DNA from: Synergistes sp.
GTDB lineage: Bacteria; Synergistota; Synergistia; Synergistales; Synergistaceae
NCBI GenBank assembly: GCA_016288355.1
Contig: JAEEYY010000061.1
Coordinates: 1-5,928 of the forward strand
DNA: 5,928 nt
Reading direction: 5' to 3'
The translations under genes were made by a program, and so were the position numbers. The notes under the pieces are model-generated. The model did not search any database. It was not told the DNA's origin and saw only the letters and a program-made list of their open reading frames with translations. Positions 5,179-5,928 of this stretch are shown here, one piece after another (position 1 is the stretch's first letter; each line of letters begins with the position of its first letter).

Positions 5179-5928
5179 CTATTTTTTAAAGCCCGCAGCG
5201 GATTCCCGTCCCTGATTGAATATGCCCTTTACCTGCTTTTCAGTCAGAGTGATGCCGTAGATCTCTTTGTAGTAACGGGATGTTTCTTTTTCGATATCTA
5301 TATCCTTAAACAATTCCGGATATACTTTCTGGGCCATCCACAAAAAGGTTATAGGCGTATCGGTTCCCGGGGTATAGGAGCGGTACATTCCAAGCGGCAT
5401 TTTATAGACCGCTTTGTTTTTCACGGCAGCGATATTCGACCAGTTGTCGCCGCCGATCCTGTTGTTGAACAGATCATCCGGAAGCGCCGGGGTAAAGTTC
5501 GTGATCATGATCACGTCAGGATTCCATTTATAGACCTGTTCCATCGTTATAACTGCATTTGAGTTATCGGCCGCGACCTCTTCCGCGGCATTTTTCGCGC
5601 CCACAGCGTCACACCAGTACTGTCCGAAAAAGCTGCGTCCCGAAGTGACCATCTGCTTGTCGTCATACTGGAAGAGGAAAAGTACTTTTTTGCGCTTTTC
5701 GGGTCTTATATCCCTAACTTTTTTCTGTACGTCCGCATACACCTTTTTGCTGTAGGAAGATACAAGCTCCGTTTTGCTTTCATGCGGGAATATCTGGCTC
5801 AGTGTCTTTATCCATTCGTCATATGTGCGGATAACATCATAGTTCCATTTTGTCGGCGATATCGCTACGGCCGGTATCCCGGCATTTTTAATCATCGTGC
5901 CTATCTCTTTGCTGCCGGCAATATAAAA
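5179..5928 (-). CDS. Class III (FecB/BtuF-type) ABC importer substrate-binding protein, 5' end beyond the window
   Basis: The C-terminal 249 residues of a periplasmic or lipid-anchored binding protein that delivers substrate to the adjacent permease. The frame is open to the window edge and begins FYIAGSKEIGTMIKNAGIPA, which looks like the end of the N-lobe. A Met at 5893-5895 lies within this conserved stretch and is not the true start. Signal peptide and perhaps 100-130 residues are missing. A long charged helix (about 30-75 of the visible part) joins the two lobes, as is typical of class III binders. The C-lobe has KVLFLFQYD (81-89), YKWNPDVIMITNF (133-145), the usual W..I.AVKN.AVY..P (163-178) and a terminal TPITFLWMAQKVYPELF (191-207). 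Family members bind ferric siderophores, haem, cobalamin or oxyanions such as molybdate (MolA). The residues seen do not settle which. It is the first visible gene of the operon and by eye is somewhat more AT-rich than the permease. Confidence 0.9.
   Translation of the reverse strand, partial: FYIAGSKEIGTMIKNAGIPAVAISPTKWNYDVIRTYDEWIKTLSQIFPHESKTELVSSYSKKVYADVQKKVRDIRPEKRKKVLFLFQYDDKQMVTSGRSFFGQYWCDAVGAKNAAEEVAADNSNAVITMEQVYKWNPDVIMITNFTPALPDDLFNNRIGGDNWSNIAAVKNKAVYKMPLGMYRSYTPGTDTPITFLWMAQKVYPELFKDIDIEKETSRYYKEIYGITLTEKQVKGIFNQGRESAAGFKK

Noticed and set aside
5500..5515. Perfect 16-bp palindrome CGTGATCATGATCACG within the binding-protein gene
   Set aside because: It encodes the conserved beta-strand segment DVIMIT of the binding protein, so the symmetry is most simply a by-product of the Val-Ile-Met-Ile-Thr codons. 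It is far from any promoter.
1..5928. CRISPR array, tRNA/rRNA genes, insertion sequences or phage attachment sites
   Set aside because: I looked for regularly spaced repeats, cloverleaf-like sequences, transposase motifs and terminal inverted repeats and found none. Nearly the whole window is coding.

Overview
This is a bacterial chromosomal window of moderately high GC (mid-50s by eye, not computed). Genes are tightly packed and non-coding gaps are short. It carries one + strand gene (202-1722) that converges on a block of four - strand genes running from the right edge down to 1820. The content fits an anaerobic, amino-acid-fermenting bacterium. The overall style (frequent ATA isoleucine codons, a TM1266-type hydrogenase-regulator domain, a CoA-acylating aldehyde dehydrogenase) suggests Synergistota such as Cloacibacillus or Synergistes, with Clostridia as the alternative. 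This is a recognition-based guess, not a proven assignment.

Positions 1-201 are intergenic. They hold a strong rho-independent terminator (20-60) for a + strand gene left of the window. After it come a plausible promoter (102-130) and a perfect 16-bp palindrome (151-166) just upstream of the aldehyde dehydrogenase. Positions 202-1722 encode a 506-aa methylmalonate-semialdehyde-dehydrogenase-like (MmsA/IolA family) enzyme with odd residues in its cofactor and active-site regions. It ends at a hairpin terminator (1758-1799).

On the - strand, in transcription order, are: a class III (FecB/BtuF-type) substrate-binding protein cut by the window edge (5928-5179); a FecCD/BtuC-type permease (5176-4178); and a FecE/BtuD-type ATPase (4181-3084). 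The spacing is 2 bp and then a 4-bp ATGA overlap, so these three form one translationally coupled importer operon for a metal-chelate or corrinoid-type substrate. A membrane-anchored calcineurin-like metallophosphoesterase (2965-1820) follows after about 120 bp. It has its own candidate promoter and no visible terminator separates it from the importer.

The most interesting item is the ATPase. After an ordinary FecE-like ABC domain, its last ~81 residues match from memory the whole of the small stand-alone TM1266 family, the putative iron-only hydrogenase system regulator with an ACT/NikR-C-terminal-like fold. The fusion keeps a methionine exactly where the stand-alone protein would start. This suggests an importer with a built-in sensory or regulatory domain, comparable in architecture to MetN, and possibly linked to metal supply for hydrogenase.
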